The notes: generated from the sequence alone by a model not told the origin. A DNA stretch of 64,000 nt from an uncultured Kiloniellaceae bacterium (GCA_947493695.1 CANLSF010000001.1:558001-622000); one strand, 5' to 3'; numbered from the stretch's first letter, positions 17,365-27,428 are shown. A program made the numbers and translations.

Positions 17365-18678
17365 ATGTCCGACGTTCGGACGAAATACTCAGGATTGAGC
17401 CAAGCTGAACTGCTCCAGGAAGTTGAGCGGCTTGAAGAGCGCTTGCGTAAGTTTCAGGAGAAAACCAGGGACGGACTGGAGGCGGAAGAAGCGCTCTGGC
17501 AGAGCCAGCAGCGCTTCCAGGACATAGCGGAGATCGCATCGGACTGGTTCTGGGAGATGGATGCGGACCTCCGCTTCAGCTACTTCTCGGATCGCTACGA
17601 GGCGGTCACCGGTATTCCGCCCGAGAAGTCGATGGGCAAGACCCGCAAGGAGCTGTGGGAGCGCCTGCCGCCGCCCTCACCCTTACTGAAGTTCGAATGG
17701 GATCAGCACTGGGAACTGCTGTTGAACCGGCAACCTTTCAGTAATCTGCGCACCCAGTGGGTACATGCCGACGGTCAGCTGCACAGCTATGTCATCAGCG
17801 GGAAGCCGCTGTTCGACAGTGCAGGGAATTTCGCCGGCTATCGCGGCATCGGCACCGACATCAGCATGGAAGTCCGCGCCCAGGAAGAATTCATTGCGGC
17901 CAAGGAGGCAGCGGAACGGGCCAATCGCGGCAAGTCCGAGTTTCTGGCCAACATGAGCCATGAACTGCGCACGCCCCTGAACGCCGTGATCGGGTTTTCC
18001 GAAGTCATGGAACATGAGCTGTTCGGCGAGCTGGGCGACCGGCGTTACCGGGAATACGTCGGTTACATGAAAAACAGCGGGCTGCACCTGCTGGGAATCA
18101 TCAACTCGATCCTTGATCTCTCCAAGATCGAGGCTGGCAAGCTCACGCTCTACGAGGAAGAGATCAATCTGGAGGAGGTCGTGACCTACTGCTTCCAGCT
18201 TGTCCTGGCCAAACAGGAAGAGAAGCAGATCGAACTGGATCTGCAGCTTTCGAAAGAGCTTCCCAATCTCTGGGCTGACGAACGCCTGGTGCGGCAGATT
18301 CTCCTGAACATCGGCTCCAATGCGCGCAAGTTCACGAGTAACGGCGGCAAGGTGACCGTGGTGACGCGCCTGGGTGATCACGGCGGACATGAGATTGCGA
18401 TAACGGATAACGGGATCGGAATGAGCAAAGCGGATCTGGAGGCGGCATTGACGCCCTTCGGCCAGGTCGACAGCTCACTCAGCCGGCGCTACGAAGGAAC
18501 AGGCCTGGGTCTGCCCCTCTCCAATTCTTTCACCCGGTTGCATGAAGGGCACCTTGAAGTCGAAAGCGCGCCCGACGCAGGCACGGTTGTCACCGTGAAG
18601 TTCCCAGTCGAACGCGTTCTCAAACCTCAGGACCCAAGACTGAGCATGCGGCTGAATGAGAAGAAAGAAGGCGTGTAG
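17365..18678 (+). CDS. Soluble PAS-domain sensor histidine kinase
   Basis: Cytoplasmic two-component kinase, 437 aa, with no membrane segment. Order: coiled coil (about 12-45), PAS domain (about 50-165), linker, HisKA with phospho-accepting H199 in FLANMSHELRTPLNAVIGFS, and HATPase with N-box NIGSNARKFT, G1 DNGIGM and G2 GTGLGLPLS. The sequence after the H-box (ELFGELGDRRYREYVGYMK and ILDLSKIEAGKL) is of the PleC/DivJ/PdhS type common in alphaproteobacteria. No response regulator gene is adjacent, so it is an orphan kinase with an unknown partner. A GAGG site precedes the ATG. It converges with the chemoreceptor gene. Confidence 0.88.
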   Translation: MSDVRTKYSGLSQAELLQEVERLEERLRKFQEKTRDGLEAEEALWQSQQRFQDIAEIASDWFWEMDADLRFSYFSDRYEAVTGIPPEKSMGKTRKELWERLPPPSPLLKFEWDQHWELLLNRQPFSNLRTQWVHADGQLHSYVISGKPLFDSAGNFAGYRGIGTDISMEVRAQEEFIAAKEAAERANRGKSEFLANMSHELRTPLNAVIGFSEVMEHELFGELGDRRYREYVGYMKNSGLHLLGIINSILDLSKIEAGKLTLYEEEINLEEVVTYCFQLVLAKQEEKQIELDLQLSKELPNLWADERLVRQILLNIGSNARKFTSNGGKVTVVTRLGDHGGHEIAITDNGIGMSKADLEAALTPFGQVDSSLSRRYEGTGLGLPLSNSFTRLHEGHLEVESAPDAGTVVTVKFPVERVLKPQDPRLSMRLNEKKEGV

Positions 18679-18693
18679 CCACACTACACGCCT
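18669..18693. other. Stem-loop between convergent kinase and chemoreceptor genes
   Basis: Arms AGGCGTGTAG (18669-18678) and CTACACGCCT (18684-18693), a perfect 10-bp stem with a 5-nt loop; the kinase stop codon lies inside the left arm. No T-run on either strand. Likely a bidirectional transcript 3' end. Confidence 0.5.
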
Positions 18694-18712
18694 CAATCGA
18701 AATCAGAGAAAC

Positions 18713-20392
18713 CTAAGCGGCACGAACCTTCCGCAGGAAGTCGTTCACCTCGCGACGCAGCGTGTCCGAATGTGTGGCGAGTTCACCGGCAGCATTCAGA
18801 ACCCCGCTGGAAGATGTGCCCGTCGAAGCTGCGGCCTTGGTCACTTCGGCGATAGTAGCCGAAACCTCGCTGGTACCGGTGGCAGCCTCTTGAACGTTGC
18901 GCGAGATTTCCTGGGTTGCGGCGCCCTGTTCTTCGACAGCGGCAGCAATCGATCCGGCCACCTCGTCGACCTTGGCAATGGTTCCGCCGATGTTTTTGAT
19001 GGCATCCACGGCCCCGGTTGTCGCAGTCTGCATTGCTGCAATCTGCGCGCCGATTTCGTCCGTGGCCTTGGCGGTCTGAGAGGCCAGGTTTTTCACCTCG
19101 CCGGCAACCACTGCAAAGCCTTTGCCCGCTTCGCCGGCGCGCGCAGCCTCAATGGTGGCGTTAAGCGCCAGCAGGTTGGTTTGCTCTGCAATGTCGGAGA
19201 TCAGGCTGATCACATCGCCAATCTTTCTTGCGGCTGCAGACAGACCCTCGACGTCTTCGTTGGTGCGCCCCACCTGAGTGACCGCCTCGCTGGCAATCTG
19301 TGAGGACTCCGAGACACGCCGGCTGATTTCGGTGATGGAGCTGCTGAGTTCTTCCGACGCCGAAGCGACGGCCTGGACATTGGAGGTCGTGACTTCGGAA
19401 GCCGATGATACGCTGTTGGCCTGCTCCGTCGTCGACTGTGCAGCCGAAGACATCTCCTGCGCGGCGGTCTGCATTGACTTGGCGCCGTTGGCCACGTGGT
19501 CGACAACAGCCATAACCGAAGCTTCGAAGGCGTCAGCCATGGCATTCATTGCTGCCTGCTTGTCTGCTTCAGCTTTCGCTTTGTTTGCCGCCTGTTCGCC
19601 CTCAAGGCGGCGCATCTCAATGGCATTCTGTTTGAAGACTTCCACAGCCTGCGCCATCGCGCCGATGTCATCGCGCTTTTCACGTGCCGGTACATCGGTT
19701 TCAAGCTGGCCGTCAGCCAGTTCGCGCATTGCCGCCGTCATCCGGGCGAGAGGCTGTCCAACCAGTCGCGTGGTCACAAAGGCCAGCAGACCGACCAACA
19801 GAATTACAGCAACCGTAGCTCCTATAATCTGGGTTGTCAGGGCTTCCGCGACGAGGGAATTCAGACCTTCCAGGCTCCAGGCAACAGCCAAAAGCCCCAC
19901 CGGATCACCCTTCTTGTTGACGGGTTGAACGACGATAATAACGTGGTCGCCTGTTGATTCGAAGTATAGACCGTCGCTCTCCACTGCGGATTTCGCCCAT
20001 TCGGAGACGTTCGGCAGGTCATGCGAAGGCAGCCTGTCTGATGTGAATCGGGTTACCTCAGCGCCGTCGCGGTCGTAGGTCACAATGTTGGAAATTGCCG
20101 AGTCTTCCGCCTCCGCAAAAGCCTTGTAACCACCAATGATGGACTCTTCCTTTTTCCACTGCAGGCCACCGGCGACCGTGTTTGCAAGCAGACTGGTAAT
20201 GGTCGTGAAGGACCGTTCACCCTGGGAAATCAGTGTCTTGCGTTCGTTGAGGACATTCATCGTCACCAGCGCAATAAGGCCGAGTGCAATCGCGCAAGCA
20301 GCTACCAGAGACACCTTACGTGCGACCGTCAACTTACTCCGTGACACCTGTTCACCCGAATTTTCAGCAAGGCCGAACTGTTGCTCAGTCAT
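18713..20392 (-). CDS. Methyl-accepting chemotaxis protein
   Basis: Inner-membrane chemoreceptor, 559 aa. TM1 at about residues 27-47 and TM2 at about 187-208 flank a roughly 140-residue periplasmic sensor region that looks like a single compact sensor domain. HAMP follows (about 209-262, starting TTRLVGQPLARMTAAMREL), then a long signalling coiled coil. The hairpin tip contains DIAEQTNLLALNATIEAARA and AGKGFAVVAGEVKNLA, the highly conserved CheA/CheW contact. No C-terminal CheR-docking pentapeptide was seen. The next gene upstream encodes a secreted Cache-like protein on the same strand, which may be a partner. Confidence 0.92.
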   Translation of the reverse strand: MTEQQFGLAENSGEQVSRSKLTVARKVSLVAACAIALGLIALVTMNVLNERKTLISQGERSFTTITSLLANTVAGGLQWKKEESIIGGYKAFAEAEDSAISNIVTYDRDGAEVTRFTSDRLPSHDLPNVSEWAKSAVESDGLYFESTGDHVIIVVQPVNKKGDPVGLLAVAWSLEGLNSLVAEALTTQIIGATVAVILLVGLLAFVTTRLVGQPLARMTAAMRELADGQLETDVPAREKRDDIGAMAQAVEVFKQNAIEMRRLEGEQAANKAKAEADKQAAMNAMADAFEASVMAVVDHVANGAKSMQTAAQEMSSAAQSTTEQANSVSSASEVTTSNVQAVASASEELSSSITEISRRVSESSQIASEAVTQVGRTNEDVEGLSAAARKIGDVISLISDIAEQTNLLALNATIEAARAGEAGKGFAVVAGEVKNLASQTAKATDEIGAQIAAMQTATTGAVDAIKNIGGTIAKVDEVAGSIAAAVEEQGAATQEISRNVQEAATGTSEVSATIAEVTKAAASTGTSSSGVLNAAGELATHSDTLRREVNDFLRKVRAA

Positions 20393-20536
20393 AGATATCC
20401 CCAGTGTTTAAACGCAATCGGAGTCTCACTGCCTTCCTCCTTCAAAGGAAAGGCGGCGTCAGCTCCAGTCATTGTAGTCGGAGGGCGATTCATGCTTCAG
20501 ATTGCCGAATCCAAAAGCCACCGCACTCTTGAAACT

Positions 20537-20569
20537 GATCGTCTGCCTTTGCTTCAAAGACAGACGATC
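20537..20569. other. Stem-loop between Cache-like gene and chemoreceptor gene
   Basis: Arms GATCGTCTGCCTTTG (20537-20551) and CAAAGACAGACGATC (20555-20569), 15 bp with one mismatch and a 3-nt loop. It sits in a 280-nt gap between two minus-strand genes. The T content downstream on the minus strand is weak, so it may be a partial terminator or processing site. Confidence 0.5.
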
Positions 20570-20672
20570 AGACTCTGAATGAACGAACGAGAGAGACTCA
20601 AACTCTCAAGGGTATCCACCGACGCGAGTCAGTTGCTCTCTGTTCCACTCATTTCGTATCGCGTCTCAGCTC

Positions 20673-21260
20673 TTACAGGAAGGCCTCGACGTTCATGCCA
20701 ACCGTGATCGCACCGATCACTTCACCGCTGGCAGGATCGACAATGGACATGCTCATCTGCGACTGGAAAGTCTGCGTCGACTCGTCTTCTTCAACTTCGT
20801 CGATGAACATTGCGTCCGGACCGGCAAGGAAGGTTTTCTGCCACTTGCCTTCGTCACCCTGCCAATAGTCAGACGTCACATCGCTCTGCGCGACATTCAG
20901 ACCCTTGGAGTCCATAACGAAAACTTCCGTGACGAGCCCACCGGACTCTTCCTTAACCTGCTTGAGGTAACCGGAAGCAGCGTGGCTCAGGACTTCGCTG
21001 ATCATGGGCTGGCTGGAAGCGCTGGTTTCAGCACGCCACTGTTTATCCATGGCATCGATGTCAGCCTGCGACAGGCCGGCATGCTTAGCGTTCTGAGCTT
21101 TGATAGCAGCAACCAGGTCTGCATTCGCAACCCAGGTCTTTACGGTCGAATTGGCGAAATCCTGCATCGGCGCAACGTGCGCGTCCGTCGCCATTGCGAC
21201 TGAAGCAGACAACATTCCAGCGAGGCCTGTGGCCGCAACCAAAGATGCTTTTAAATTCAT
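20673..21260 (-). CDS. Secreted stand-alone Cache/PDC-like sensor protein
   Basis: Predicted periplasmic protein, 195 aa. Residues 1-24 form a signal peptide (MNLKASLVAATGLAGMLSAS, cleavage near AMA-TDA). The remainder reads like the membrane-distal part of a chemoreceptor sensor domain: a helix with VKTWVANADLVAAIKAQN, then VFVMDSKGLNVAQSDVTSDY, KWQKTF and a closing strand PASGEVIGAITVGMNVEAF. There is no transmembrane or signalling domain. A good ribosome binding site (AGGTGGTGTC) precedes the ATG. It lies 280 nt upstream of the chemoreceptor gene, same strand, suggesting a soluble ligand-binding partner. Function is inferred from pattern and context only. Confidence 0.65.
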   Translation of the reverse strand: MNLKASLVAATGLAGMLSASVAMATDAHVAPMQDFANSTVKTWVANADLVAAIKAQNAKHAGLSQADIDAMDKQWRAETSASSQPMISEVLSHAASGYLKQVKEESGGLVTEVFVMDSKGLNVAQSDVTSDYWQGDEGKWQKTFLAGPDAMFIDEVEEDESTQTFQSQMSMSIVDPASGEVIGAITVGMNVEAFL

Positions 21261-21762
21261 GACACCACCTATGAGTTAATCAGAGTTTTTATACTGGCCG
21301 GATACTATGCGGTTTATCCTAACTATCTATTAATACGCGAAAGTCAGAAGCAAACAGCTATGCAACCCTGGATTATGTTTGCATGCGAATTCCCACTATC
21401 GGCGAAACACCAAAAACGGCACATCACTATCCGGGAATTATCTGAAATCTCGAAAAAGTGGTGAGTTCTCGGCGCCAGAGCAAAAGCCGGCGATAGGCCG
21501 GTATTTAGCGGCTACAAGATTCAGGGCGCTGGGGGACTCTACGCACCAATATCTGTCCGGGAGATTCTTGAAAACCGGAAGTTAACCCCGATCTGCCATT
21601 GAAAGAGCAGGGTTAACACCCTTCATTCTCTAAGTGATAAGCGATCGTTCTCTGGACATCTGGCCGTCATTAGGGTACCGGCTTGCTGACACAAGCCCGG
21701 ATAACCTAGAGTGCGATCGTGCTTGATTGTGAAATCAAGATCAGAAACCGCCCTCTAATTGC
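21261..21762. other. 502-bp intergenic region, divergent promoters
   Basis: No supportable gene. It separates the Cache-like gene (minus) from yggT (plus) and should contain both promoters. It holds an 8-bp inverted repeat GTTAACCC ... GGGTTAAC (21581-21588 and 21610-21617), and a 7-bp stem CTTGATT / AATCAAG (21722-21739) about 25 nt ahead of yggT. No tRNA-like structure was found. Confidence 0.45.
21581..21617. repeat. Inverted repeat GTTAACCC ... GGGTTAAC
   Basis: Perfect 8-bp arms separated by 21 nt, with an inner CTGC/GCAG pair that extends the potential stem. It could be a protein-binding site or an RNA hairpin; neither can be decided from sequence. Confidence 0.35.
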
Positions 21763-22086
21763 ATGATGAAGAGTCTGATGATTGTTCTGGATCCCATCCT
21801 CGCTGTTCTACTAGTCGCACTGAACCTTTACTGGTTCGTGGTAATCATATCGGTGATCCTCTCATGGCTGGTCCAGTTCAACGTGGTCAACACCCAGAAC
21901 CAGTTCGTCAGCATGATTGGCGAGTTCACCTGGCGGGCAACCGAGCCTGCATTACGACCGATCCGGCGCTTCGTGCCCAACCTGGGCGGTCTCGACATTT
22001 CGCCTATCGTGCTTTTGCTCGGCATCTTCTTTCTCCAGCAGGTCATCGGGAACCTTCGCGGATCCCTGCACACCGGTGGGTTCTGA
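21763..22086 (+). CDS. YggT family membrane protein
   Basis: Small inner-membrane protein, 107 aa, with two hydrophobic blocks (about 8-35 and 75-95) separated by the conserved cytoplasmic stretch [16 protein letters not shown]. The family is widespread and linked to cell division and osmotic tolerance, but its molecular role is unsettled. It is followed directly by the DUF167 gene, a very common gene pair, and then folD. Confidence 0.88.
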   Translation: MMKSLMIVLDPILAVLLVALNLYWFVVIISVILSWLVQFNVVNTQNQFVSMIGEFTWRATEPALRPIRRFVPNLGGLDISPIVLLLGIFFLQQVIGNLRGSLHTGGF

Positions 22087-22432
22087 CAACACCCCCTTCA
22101 GATTAACGGATAAAGGCGTGACCGTAGCCGTGCGCCTGCAGCCCGGTGCACGCCGAAGCCAGGTCGACGGGACAACGCAGCTCGACGACGGGACAGCGGT
22201 TTTAAGAGCCCGGGTCAGCGAGCCGCCGGAAAAAGGCAAGGCAAACGCAGCCCTGATCAAGTTACTTTCAAAGGCCTGGCGGCTACCGAAATCAGCAATT
22301 GAACTGCAAAGCGGCCAGAGCGACCGGCGCAAGACCCTGCTGGTGATCGGCGGCAAGGAGCGGCTCGACGCTTTATCGACCTGGCTCGGCAAGCTCGAAA
22401 GCGACGAAAAGGCCCGCGGCCATGGCGCTTGA
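22076..22432 (+). CDS. DUF167 (YggU) family protein
   Basis: Small cytoplasmic protein of the DUF167/YggU family, about 118 aa from the chosen start. Family signatures are [35 protein letters not shown] and the end of the domain with [12 protein letters not shown]. No ATG is available: a GTG at 22076 (overlapping yggT by 11 nt) gives [15 protein letters not shown], matching the usual family N-terminus, whereas a GTG at 22118 would cut into it. The start codon is therefore provisional. Function unknown. Confidence 0.8.
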   Translation: MGSDNTPFRLTDKGVTVAVRLQPGARRSQVDGTTQLDDGTAVLRARVSEPPEKGKANAALIKLLSKAWRLPKSAIELQSGQSDRRKTLLVIGGKERLDALSTWLGKLESDEKARGHGA

Positions 22433-22582
22433 TACCGCAATGACGCACGCCGGGATCAGTGAGTCGGCATCGTTCATGAACCTGCCGCTTTCAGGCATGG
22501 CTTCGAACTTCAAATTGATAAAACCCTCGAGTGCGATAGAAAATCAGACTCGAGCCTGAACAACAGCGGGGAGACCAGCAAA

Positions 22583-23482
22583 ATGGCAAGCGCGGTAACA
22601 CTTGATGGAAAGGCCTTTGCGGCTGGTTTACGCGAGCGGGTTGCGACAGAAGTCGCCAAGCTGAAATCAGAGCACGGCCTGACGCCGGGTCTGGCTGTGG
22701 TGCTGGTCGGTGAAGACCCCGCGAGTCAGGTCTATGTGCGCAGTAAAGGAAAACAGACCGTCGAATGCGGGATGAACTCCTTTGAACACAAGATGGATGC
22801 CGGCATCAGCCAGGAAGAACTGCTGGCCAAGGTCGCCGAACTTAACGCGGACCCCGCCGTTCACGGTATTTTGGTACAATTGCCTCTACCGAAACATATG
22901 GACGATCTGGCCGTCATCGATGCCATCGATCCCGCAAAAGACGTCGACGGCTTTCATGCCATCAATGCCGGACGCCTCATGACCGGTGGCAAGGGCGCCG
23001 CCGCACCGATGGTGCCCTGCACACCTCTGGGGTGCCTGCTGCTGCTGCGCGATCATCTGGGTGATATGTCGGGCCTGACCGCCGTGGTTGTCGGCCGCTC
23101 CAACATCGTCGGCAAGCCGATGGGCCAACTCCTGCTTCAGGAAAGCTGCACCGTGACCATCGCCCACAGCCGGACCAAGGACCTGCCGGCAGTCTGCCGG
23201 GAAGCCGATATTCTGGTGGCCGCGGTCGGTCGCCCCGAGATGGTGAAGGCTGAGTGGATTAAGCCGGGCGCTACGGTGATCGACGTCGGCATCAATCGTA
23301 TTGAAGCAGAGGGCGGCAAGACACGCCTGGTCGGCGATGTCGCAACAGCCGAAGCCCGGGAAGTCGCCGGCGCGATCACACCTGTGCCTGGCGGTATCGG
23401 CCCCATGACCATTGCCTGCCTGCTGGCCAACACCGTAACCGCGACCTGCCGTCAGGCCGGTATCGACGCACCGGACTTCTGA
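22583..23482 (+). CDS. folD: Bifunctional methylenetetrahydrofolate dehydrogenase/cyclohydrolase FolD
   Basis: Interconverts 5,10-methylene- and 10-formyl-tetrahydrofolate with NADP, supplying one-carbon units for purines and initiator tRNA formylation. 299 aa. Signatures: [14 protein letters not shown], which holds the catalytic lysine (YxxxK); [21 protein letters not shown]; the dinucleotide-binding [17 protein letters not shown]; and [14 protein letters not shown]. The ATG follows GCGGGGAGACC. An inverted repeat CTCGAGT ... ACTCGAG lies at 22526-22554 just upstream. Confidence 0.97.
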   Translation: MASAVTLDGKAFAAGLRERVATEVAKLKSEHGLTPGLAVVLVGEDPASQVYVRSKGKQTVECGMNSFEHKMDAGISQEELLAKVAELNADPAVHGILVQLPLPKHMDDLAVIDAIDPAKDVDGFHAINAGRLMTGGKGAAAPMVPCTPLGCLLLLRDHLGDMSGLTAVVVGRSNIVGKPMGQLLLQESCTVTIAHSRTKDLPAVCREADILVAAVGRPEMVKAEWIKPGATVIDVGINRIEAEGGKTRLVGDVATAEAREVAGAITPVPGGIGPMTIACLLANTVTATCRQAGIDAPDF

Positions 23483-23509
23483 TCCCCGTATCTATCTAAC
23501 GAGGTTTTT

Positions 23510-23538
23510 CCGGCATCACGTACTAAAAGTGATGCCGG
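23510..23538. other. Stem-loop between convergent folD and DUF3253 genes
   Basis: Perfect 10-bp stem CCGGCATCAC (23510-23519) / GTGATGCCGG (23529-23538) with a 9-nt loop. It lies 28 nt after folD and 12 nt from the end of the convergent gene. Only two T follow on the plus strand. Probable shared transcript 3' end. Confidence 0.55.
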
Positions 23539-23550
23539 TTGGCGCCTGGA

Positions 23551-23880
23551 CTAAGAGTTCGTGTCCTCGGCCGTTCGCGGTTGGGACAAACGGATCAAAC
23601 CTTTTATGGGTGCGTTCGGATCCGCGACCTTTCCCTTGCGCAGAATCGACAAACGCCCCTGACGCGCCAAGTGCAGCGCCTGTTGCCTGACCGCAGGCAG
23701 GTACTTACGCCAAAGATCGGGCGGGTCATTCCGCTTTGCGCGGCCAGCCGCAAAAGTGCGGGCGACTTCGTTGGGATCCAGGTTCTGCGTGGCTTCGCGC
23801 TGTTCCAGAAGCTGAAGAATCATTTTGGCGATTGGATCGTCTTTCTCCGCCTCCGGCGCCTTACTCGTTTCGTCTGTCAT
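23551..23880 (-). CDS. DUF3253 family protein
   Basis: Small cytoplasmic protein, 109 aa, matching the DUF3253 winged-helix-like pattern: ILQLLEQR, then NEVARTFA, WRKYLPAVRQQALHLARQGR and a closing KGKVADPNAPIKGLIRL. The family is found beside small metabolic genes in many proteobacteria and has no established function. The arrangement of helices suggests a nucleic-acid-binding fold, which is inference. It is convergent with folD. Confidence 0.7.
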   Translation of the reverse strand: MTDETSKAPEAEKDDPIAKMILQLLEQREATQNLDPNEVARTFAAGRAKRNDPPDLWRKYLPAVRQQALHLARQGRLSILRKGKVADPNAPIKGLIRLSQPRTAEDTNS

Positions 23881-24056
23881 TGGTCTATAGCTTTCAAATA
23901 GATATGGCTTGATGCTTTTATACTGGACCGCGGCAAAAGCCTGCTCTGGACAGTTGGCAAGGCTGTTCCCATATTGCCATAATTGGTTCTACTTCAGAGC
24001 GCCCTGGTTTATCCGCCATTGAGGGAGAAGCCACCAAGCTCCCAGATGACAATACG

Positions 24057-24755
24057 GTGCCTTTTGTGAACGAACTTCTGGCTGCAACGATCCTCTTTGT
24101 CGGCGGACATTTTCTGCTCTCCAGCGCGTCTTTACGCAAGCCCCTTTCGCAAAAACTCGGCAACAACGGGTTTCAGGCGCTTTACTCGATCACCGTTCTC
24201 ACCGCTTTCGTCTGGATGCTCTATTCCTACGCCAATGCGCCCTTCATAAACCTATGGTTCCCGGCGCCGGTTTTCGCCTGGGTTCCTCATGTGCTGATGC
24301 CCTTTGCTTTCTTCGGCATCATCGCGGGACTGACAACCCCCAGCGCAACTGCAGTCGGTGGGCAGAAGCTCCTGGCCGACACGGCTCAGTCTGCGGCACG
24401 CGGCATCTTCACAATAACCCGCCACCCCTTCTTGTGGGGTACGACGCTATGGGCGTTCAGTCACCTGCTCATCAATGGTGACGCCGCATCCATCACCCTG
24501 ATGGCCGGCATCGCGGTCCTCAGCCTTGGGGGCATGCGCCACATAGACCATCGCAGAGAGGCTGAGCTTGGCGCGGCCTGGGGGCCTTTCGCCATGACCA
24601 CCAGCCTCGTTCCCTTTTCGGCCATCGCATCGGGACAGACAAAACTGGACTGGCGCGGCATCGGCTGGTGGCGACCCGCACTGGCCCTGGCAATCCACGT
24701 CGTCGCCATGGCTCTTCATCCCACGGTGATCGGCGTCAGCCCCTTCCCGGGTTAG
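24057..24755 (+). CDS. NnrU family membrane protein
   Basis: Inner-membrane protein with about six hydrophobic helices, 232 aa. NnrU was named from a gene required for nitrite/NO metabolism in Rhodobacter; the family also includes zeta-carotene isomerase-like proteins. The diagnostic segment is TRHPFLWGTTLWAFSHLLINGD, with the histidines conserved in the family, followed by GGMRHIDHRREAELG. No ATG is in the right place; GTG at 24057 or 24066 are candidates, the latter giving MNELLAATILFVGGH, closer to family starts. No denitrification genes are nearby. It is convergent with argG. Confidence 0.8.
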   Translation: MPFVNELLAATILFVGGHFLLSSASLRKPLSQKLGNNGFQALYSITVLTAFVWMLYSYANAPFINLWFPAPVFAWVPHVLMPFAFFGIIAGLTTPSATAVGGQKLLADTAQSAARGIFTITRHPFLWGTTLWAFSHLLINGDAASITLMAGIAVLSLGGMRHIDHRREAELGAAWGPFAMTTSLVPFSAIASGQTKLDWRGIGWWRPALALAIHVVAMALHPTVIGVSPFPG

Positions 24756-24780
24756 CAGCAACCCGTTTCAGCAGCCGCCA

Positions 24781-25986
24781 CTAGCCTTTTTGACGATTGA
24801 GCAGACGCAGGCGCAAGGCGTTGAGTTTGATGAAACCCTCTGCATCGCGCTGATCGTAGACTGAATCTTCTTCAAAGGTGACGTGCTCCATGCTGTAGAG
24901 CGAGTCAGGCGACTTGCGGCCACAGACAATGACGTTGCCTTTGTAAAGCTTGAGCCGAACCGTGCCGTTGACCTTTTCCTGGCTCTTGTCGATCAGGGCC
25001 TGGAGCATCTCGCGTTCCGGACTGAACCAGAAGCCGTTGTAGAGCAGTTCGGCATAGCGGGGCATAATCTCGTCTTTAAGATGCGCCGCGCCCCGATCCA
25101 GGGTAATCGATTCCATTGCCCGATGGGCTGCAATCAGGATCGTACCGCCCGGTGTTTCATAGACACCGCGGCTCTTCATCCCCACAAAACGGTTCTCAAC
25201 CAGATCCAGCCGTCCAATGCCGTTCGCGCCGCCCAGCTCGTTCAGACGGGTCAACAGGCTGGCGGGACTGAGGGTCTCACCATCGATCGCGACGGGGTCG
25301 CCGTTTTCAAATTCAACCTCAATGAAGGTTGCTTCGTCCGGTGCGGCCTCGGGAGAAACACTGCGCGAGAAGACATGTTCACCCGGCGACACCCAGGGAT
25401 CCTCCATCTCCTTGCCTTCAGCTGAGATATGCAGAAGGTTCGCATCGACGGAAAAGGGTGCCTCGCCGCGCTTGTCCTTGGCAATCGGGATCTGGTGATT
25501 TTCCGCGAATTCGATCAGGCGTGTCCGCGACGTCAAATCCCATTCACGCCAGGGCGAGATCACATGAATGTCCGGCTGTAGCGCGTAGTATCCCAGCTCG
25601 AAGCGAACCTGGTCGTTGCCCTTACCTGTCGCTCCATGACAGACCGCGTCGGCCCCGGTTTCACGCGCGATCTCGATCTGCCGCTTGGCGATCAGAGGAC
25701 GGGCGATCGAGGTTCCCAACAGGTAGACACCTTCGTAGAGCGCATTCGCGCGGAACATCGGGAAAACATAGTCGCGGACAAAGGTCTCGCGCAGATCCTC
25801 GATATAGATTTCCTTCACGCCCAGCATTTCGGCTTTTTTGCGTGCGGGCTCAAGCTCCTCGCCCTGGCCAAGGTCGGCCGTGAAGGTCACGACCTCGCAG
25901 TTGTAGGTCGTTTGCAGCCACTTAAGGATAACCGAGGTGTCGAGGCCACCAGAATAGGCGAGCACGACTTTCTTGATGTCGTTCAT
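24781..25986 (-). CDS. argG: Argininosuccinate synthase
   Basis: Ligates citrulline and aspartate using ATP in arginine synthesis. 401 aa from the start at 25986, giving [20 protein letters not shown], where AYSGGLDTS is the ATP-pyrophosphatase P-loop. The frame is open 25 codons upstream but those residues are not family-like. Other signatures: [17 protein letters not shown], which binds substrates; SPWREW; and [19 protein letters not shown]. It lies in the order ialB-rlmN-argG on the minus strand, a neighbourhood conserved in several alphaproteobacterial groups. rlmN starts 176 nt upstream of it. Confidence 0.97.
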   Translation of the reverse strand: MNDIKKVVLAYSGGLDTSVILKWLQTTYNCEVVTFTADLGQGEELEPARKKAEMLGVKEIYIEDLRETFVRDYVFPMFRANALYEGVYLLGTSIARPLIAKRQIEIARETGADAVCHGATGKGNDQVRFELGYYALQPDIHVISPWREWDLTSRTRLIEFAENHQIPIAKDKRGEAPFSVDANLLHISAEGKEMEDPWVSPGEHVFSRSVSPEAAPDEATFIEVEFENGDPVAIDGETLSPASLLTRLNELGGANGIGRLDLVENRFVGMKSRGVYETPGGTILIAAHRAMESITLDRGAAHLKDEIMPRYAELLYNGFWFSPEREMLQALIDKSQEKVNGTVRLKLYKGNVIVCGRKSPDSLYSMEHVTFEEDSVYDQRDAEGFIKLNALRLRLLNRQKG

Positions 25987-26162
25987 GAGATCCACGCGTC
26001 GTTCGAGTGCAGAAAAGCGATAAAATCGCGCGGAGTATAGGCAAAAGCGGACGCGGGGCAAGGCTTGCCGCGGGGTTTAACGGACGAGATGCAATCTTGG
26101 TCGGCAGAAATAGCCCGCAAGGCTGTTGGGTCGGGAATCACGCTCCGAAACAGAGGACTGTT

Positions 26163-27284
26163 CTAGGTTCGCTCGCTCTTACGTTTCCGCTCTGATTCAG
26201 ACTTGAGCTGACCGCAGGCCGCCAGGATGTCCTCGCCACGTGTGGCCCGGATAGGCGCAGAAAGCTGGCCGTCGTTCAGGATCTGTGCGAAGCGGTGGAT
26301 CGCATTGTTCGAGGAGCACTCGAAGAAAGAACCCGGCCAGGGGTTAAAGGGAATCAGATTCACCTTGGCCGGAATATCCTTGAGCAGCCTGATCAGCGCC
26401 CGCGCATCCTCTGGGGAGTCGTTGACGCCCTTGAGCATGACGTACTCGAAGGTGATACGCCGCGCGTTGTTGGTGCCGGGATAGTCGCGACAGGTCTGCA
26501 GAAGATCCTTGAGCGGATACTTCTTGTTGATCGGCATGATCTTGTCACGCGTCTCATCGTCGACCGCGTGCAGCGAAACCGCCAGATTAACCCCGAGCTC
26601 GCGTCCGCAACGCTCCATCTCAGGCACAACGCCGGAAGTCGAGAGGGTGATCTTGCGCTTGGAAATGGCAATACCCTCGCCATCCATGGCGATCTTCAGC
26701 GCCGTCGCCACATTATCGTAGTTATAGAGCGGTTCGCCCATGCCCATCATCACAACGTTTGTGATTTTACGGTCCAGGCGGGTGCTGGGCCATTCTTCCA
26801 GGGCATCGCGCGCCAGCATGATCTGGCTGATGATTTCTGCCGGAGACAGATTCCGAACCAGCCGCTGTGTACCTGTATGACAAAACTTGCAGGTCAGCGT
26901 GCAGCCGACCTGACTGGAAACACAGAGTGTGCCGCGGTCGTCTTCGGGGATGTAGACGGTCTCGACTTCCTGGCCGTCGGCAAAGCGCAAGAGCCACTTG
27001 CGTGTCCCGTCGGTCGAGATCAGGTCCTGAACGACATCGGGACGGCGTACCTCAAAGCGCTCGGCCAGACGGGCGCGGAACGTCTTGCTGAGCGAGCTCA
27101 TCTCGGAGAAATCGGTGACGCCTTTACTGTAGATCCAGTGCCAGAGCTGCCGGGCGCGAAATGCGGGTTCGCCGCAGGCAACGATCTCAGCCTCAAGCGC
27201 CTCGCGGGAGAGCCCCACAAGGTTCTTGGTGTCCGCCGAGTCACTCGGCGGCGCAAACAGCTCAGCATGCGCGGTTCCAGCCAT
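26163..27284 (-). CDS. rlmN: Dual-specificity rRNA/tRNA adenine-C2 methyltransferase RlmN
   Basis: Radical-SAM enzyme that methylates C2 of A2503 in 23S rRNA and A37 in some tRNAs, tuning the peptidyl-transferase centre. 373 aa. The cluster motif is CxxxCxxC at C128, C132 and C135 ([12 protein letters not shown]). The catalytic cysteine pair is expected at C121 (TLCVSSQVG) and in the C-terminal DILAACGQL. An N-terminal HhH-like domain includes [30 protein letters not shown] is another family signature. Confidence 0.96.
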   Translation of the reverse strand: MAGTAHAELFAPPSDSADTKNLVGLSREALEAEIVACGEPAFRARQLWHWIYSKGVTDFSEMSSLSKTFRARLAERFEVRRPDVVQDLISTDGTRKWLLRFADGQEVETVYIPEDDRGTLCVSSQVGCTLTCKFCHTGTQRLVRNLSPAEIISQIMLARDALEEWPSTRLDRKITNVVMMGMGEPLYNYDNVATALKIAMDGEGIAISKRKITLSTSGVVPEMERCGRELGVNLAVSLHAVDDETRDKIMPINKKYPLKDLLQTCRDYPGTNNARRITFEYVMLKGVNDSPEDARALIRLLKDIPAKVNLIPFNPWPGSFFECSSNNAIHRFAQILNDGQLSAPIRATRGEDILAACGQLKSESERKRKSERT

Positions 27285-27428
27285 AGGCGTTAGATACGCG
27301 CGCAGAGGCCAGAACGCAAGTCATCTGACCCGGAATTTCACTCTAAATCCGGCGGAAAGCGGGAGTCTGATCGATTTCCACCAGGTAAGTGGAAATCGCT
27401 AAGCCGCCCCTCGCCTGGACAACTGTGG

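Noticed and set aside
26050-26075. GC-rich inverted repeat (GCAAG/CTTGC) between rlmN and argG as a terminator
   Set aside because: No T-run on the minus strand, and the gap between the two co-oriented genes may simply be an untranslated leader.
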